This document shows positions 42,698 to 44,775 of a DNA stretch of 44,775 nt, piece by piece. The translations under genes were made by a program, and so were the position numbers. Below the pieces are notes generated by a model. That model ran no database searches and was not told the DNA's origin. It saw nothing but the letters and a program-made list of their open reading frames with translations. Location: assembly GCA_904063045.1 (NCBI GenBank), contig CAJFCJ010000091.1:96883-141657 (forward strand), in the 5' to 3' direction. Positions within the stretch are counted from its first letter, which is position 1, and every line of letters starts with the position of its first letter. The stretch comes from Dimorphilus gyrociliatus. Taxonomy: Eukaryota; Annelida; Polychaeta; Dinophilidae.

Positions 42698-44491
42698 TTA
42701 TAATTTCTCAATATTTGAACAATTTCTTAACAAATTTCCCAAATTTATTCTTTGTTCTTCATTCAAATTACATGAATCCAAGTAAAGCTGTCTCAAAGTA
42801 TTAGAAGATTTTTGAAGTGCATCACAAAAGTTGAAGTTTCCATTACCAATTGCAATATTGCAATTCACATTTAAAATTTCTATATTAGAACAGTTTCTTA
42901 AGAAATTTCCCAAATTTTTACTTTGTTCTTCATTCAAATTACCTGAAGCCAAGTGAAGCTGTCTCAAAGTATTAGAAGATTTTTGAAGTGCATCACAAAA
43001 GTTGAAGCTTCCATTACCAATTGCAATATTGCAATTCACATTTAAAATTTCTATATTAGAACAGTTTCTTAAGAAATTTCCCAAATATTTACTTTGTTCT
43101 TCATTCAAATTACCTGAAGCCAAGTGAAGCTGTCTCAAAGTATTAGAAGATTTTTGAAGTGCATCACAAAAGTTGAAGCTTCCATTACCAATTGCAATAT
43201 TGCAATTCACATTTAAAATTTCTATATTAGAACAGTTTCTTAAGAAATTTCCCAAATTTTTACTTTGTTCTTCATTCAAATTACATGAAGCCAAGTGAAG
43301 CTCTCTCAAAGTATTAGAAGATTTTTGAAGTGCATCACAAAAGTTAAATGTTCCATTACAAATTGCAATATTGTGATTCACATTTAAAATTTCTATATTA
43401 GAACAGTTTCTTAAGCAATTTCCCAAATTTATACTTTGTTCTTCATTCAAATTACATGAAGCCAAGTGAAGCTCTCTCAAAGTATTAGAAGATTTTTGAA
43501 GTGATTGACAAACATTAAATATCCCATTTCCCACATTTATATTTCCTTGAAGATTTAATGTTTTAATTGATGAAGAATCCTTTATGAGATGTCCAATTTC
43601 CCAACAGTGTTGTTCATTTAAGTTAGAGTTAGGGAAACTTACTAGTGTTATGTCTTGTCCTAATTCTATTGATTCAGCTAAGTCATTTATTTTCTTGTCA
43701 GTATTATTCTGTGTAGAGAGTTCTACAATTTCATTGCTTTCATTTTCAAAATACTTTTTTAGTTTTAAAAATTTTGTCATTTGAAGCTCATCAAAATATT
43801 CTATATCATTTTCTTTTATTTTATCCAAACTGTGATGAAAAATGTAGTTTGTGTGTATATTATTAAAGATTTCTAAGGTTGTTTTTAAGGAAGTTTCGAA
43901 AAGACTTTCCAATTTGTCACTTTGATTTGTAAATGTTTTAAAAAAGCTATCTCTCAAATCATTTAATTGAATATATTTGTGTCTTATATATTCAAATTCC
44001 AATTTCAAGTTAATCATTGCTTTCCTTTCATAGTCATCAATTTTTGCTAGAATATTTTTTGTACTTTCTTGGACTTTTAAGAAGACTGTATTCAGTTTTT
44101 CTTTGAATTTTGCCAATTTGATCATTGAAATTGTAGAGCATTTTTCATGATTTTCATCCAAACAGAAAATACATAAATTTTCAATATTATGTGTTTTACA
44201 ATACATTAATCCCTCCTTACCATGATTGTTGCAAAGGTTTTTTTCTTGACATTCTATTGATTGTTCCATTCGATTTTTTTGTATTTGATCAAATTGGCCA
44301 AAAGGTATTTTGACTTGGTTTCTGCAAGTTGGACAGGTTATTTCATGATTGTGAACTGGTAATTGTTGTACACATTTGAAGCAAAAGGTATGTTGACAAG
44401 GAAATATCCTAGGGTCATTCCCTATCCAGGATTCTAAACAAATTGCACATTCTAAAGTTTGCTGATTTATAACATATTGTAAGGTAGCCAT
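42698..44491 (-). CDS. RING/B-box/LRR protein, copy B (TRIM-like, short LRR array)
   Basis: 597 residues from the ATG at 44491 (MATLQ; in-frame upstream ATGs also exist). RING C15-C56 and B-box C87-H115 as in copy A, then a coiled coil and five 57-residue LRR units, ending NIEKL. The frame is intact, in contrast to copy A. Only a few residues differ from A in the first 300. Units 3 and 4 have LASG in place of LASC at the concave-strand Cys. A cytoplasmic E3-ligase-like or sensor role is a family-based inference. No introns seen, so it could be a retrocopy or simply intronless. Confidence 0.88.
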   Translation of the reverse strand: MATLQYVINQQTLECAICLESWIGNDPRIFPCQHTFCFKCVQQLPVHNHEITCPTCRNQVKIPFGQFDQIQKNRMEQSIECQEKNLCNNHGKEGLMYCKTHNIENLCIFCLDENHEKCSTISMIKLAKFKEKLNTVFLKVQESTKNILAKIDDYERKAMINLKLEFEYIRHKYIQLNDLRDSFFKTFTNQSDKLESLFETSLKTTLEIFNNIHTNYIFHHSLDKIKENDIEYFDELQMTKFLKLKKYFENESNEIVELSTQNNTDKKINDLAESIELGQDITLVSFPNSNLNEQHCWEIGHLIKDSSSIKTLNLQGNINVGNGIFNVCQSLQKSSNTLRELHLASCNLNEEQSINLGNCLRNCSNIEILNVNHNIAICNGTFNFCDALQKSSNTLRELHLASCNLNEEQSKNLGNFLRNCSNIEILNVNCNIAIGNGSFNFCDALQKSSNTLRQLHLASGNLNEEQSKYLGNFLRNCSNIEILNVNCNIAIGNGSFNFCDALQKSSNTLRQLHLASGNLNEEQSKNLGNFLRNCSNIEILNVNCNIAIGNGNFNFCDALQKSSNTLRQLYLDSCNLNEEQRINLGNLLRNCSNIEKL

Positions 44492-44775
44492 TTTTTTATT
44501 GATCATGGATTTTTGTATTTTTACTTTCAGTTTAACATATATCAAAATATATTTTTTTTTTAATTTCTTTTATTTTTTAAGAATGTAAAATTTTTAGTAT
44601 ACAATATATATAAAATTTTAAAATATTGTAATCACAAAGTATTTTAAATGGTTATTGCTAAAAGCTGTGTTTAACTAGTAAAATTATAATATCAATAAAA
44701 TTATGAAATAATTGTAATCACAAAGTATTTCAAATGGTTATTGCTAAAACCTGGTGTTGAACTAGTAAAATTAAA
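44492..44775. other. Upstream flank of copy B
   Basis: Same AT-rich flank as copy A (14508-14792); the duplication continues beyond the window. Confidence 0.6.

Larger units (their letters stand above)
39442..44775. repeat. Segmental duplicate of 7123-14792
   Basis: Order and sequence match copy 1 from the env-like region to upstream of the LRR gene, with only scattered base changes in most parts. Large differences: about 300 bases missing from the LTR near 40897; the LTR end and MULE 5' part (41169-41827) absent from copy 1; LRR array 5 units here versus about 20. It runs off the window end. Confidence 0.9.

Overview
The window looks like AT-rich DNA of an invertebrate animal. The evidence is short GT-AG introns of about 50-120 bases, RING/B-box/LRR and Calx-beta/ITIH-type genes, errantivirus-like Ty3/gypsy elements with a serine-tRNA-type primer site, and MULE-type DNA transposons carrying a FLYWCH-like zinc domain. 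I cannot name the species. No tRNA, rRNA or CRISPR feature was seen.

Layout. 1-5266: a frame-broken gypsy element (Gy1, minus strand) whose LTR and primer site are clear; it sits inside the integrase gene of a second, plus-strand gypsy element (Gy2, 5267-9161) that keeps half an integrase, an env-like region and a truncated LTR. 9162-9473: the tail of a MULE transposon. 10034-14507 (minus): a RING/B-box/leucine-rich-repeat gene (copy A) with about 20 near-identical 171-bp LRR units and frame breaks in its last third. 14990-18765: LTR scraps, a MULE remnant, a small disrupted secreted Calx-beta-like gene and an LRR scrap. 19413-23899 (minus): a host gene with a Calx-beta-like region and an ITIH C-terminal-like domain. 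Its intron holds a complete MULE transposon (MULE-B, 20471-23707) with a 9-bp target duplication and a four-exon transposase gene. 23953-25896: gypsy scraps. 25902-32877: a young full-length gypsy element (Gy3) with 953-bp LTRs differing at two positions. 33075-35820: a second MULE (MULE-C) with a decayed transposase. 36365-39085: LRR and MULE relics and a TATA-containing dispersed repeat. 39442-44775: a second copy of the 7123-14790 segment, with gypsy Gy4, a longer MULE piece (MULE-F) and RING/B-box/LRR copy B with only 5 LRR units.

Main points. (1) A recent segmental duplication carries two RING/B-box/LRR genes. Their flanks are almost identical, but the LRR arrays differ about fourfold in length. 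(2) Each MULE family has ends built of its own short iterated unit, alongside a transposase with an N-terminal Cys/His zinc segment and a FLYWCH-like domain. (3) The gypsy gag frame runs through U5 and the primer-binding site, and it is conserved between two diverged LTR families. (4) The transposons are nested and date one another: Gy1 in Gy2, Gy4 in MULE-F, MULE-B in a host intron.
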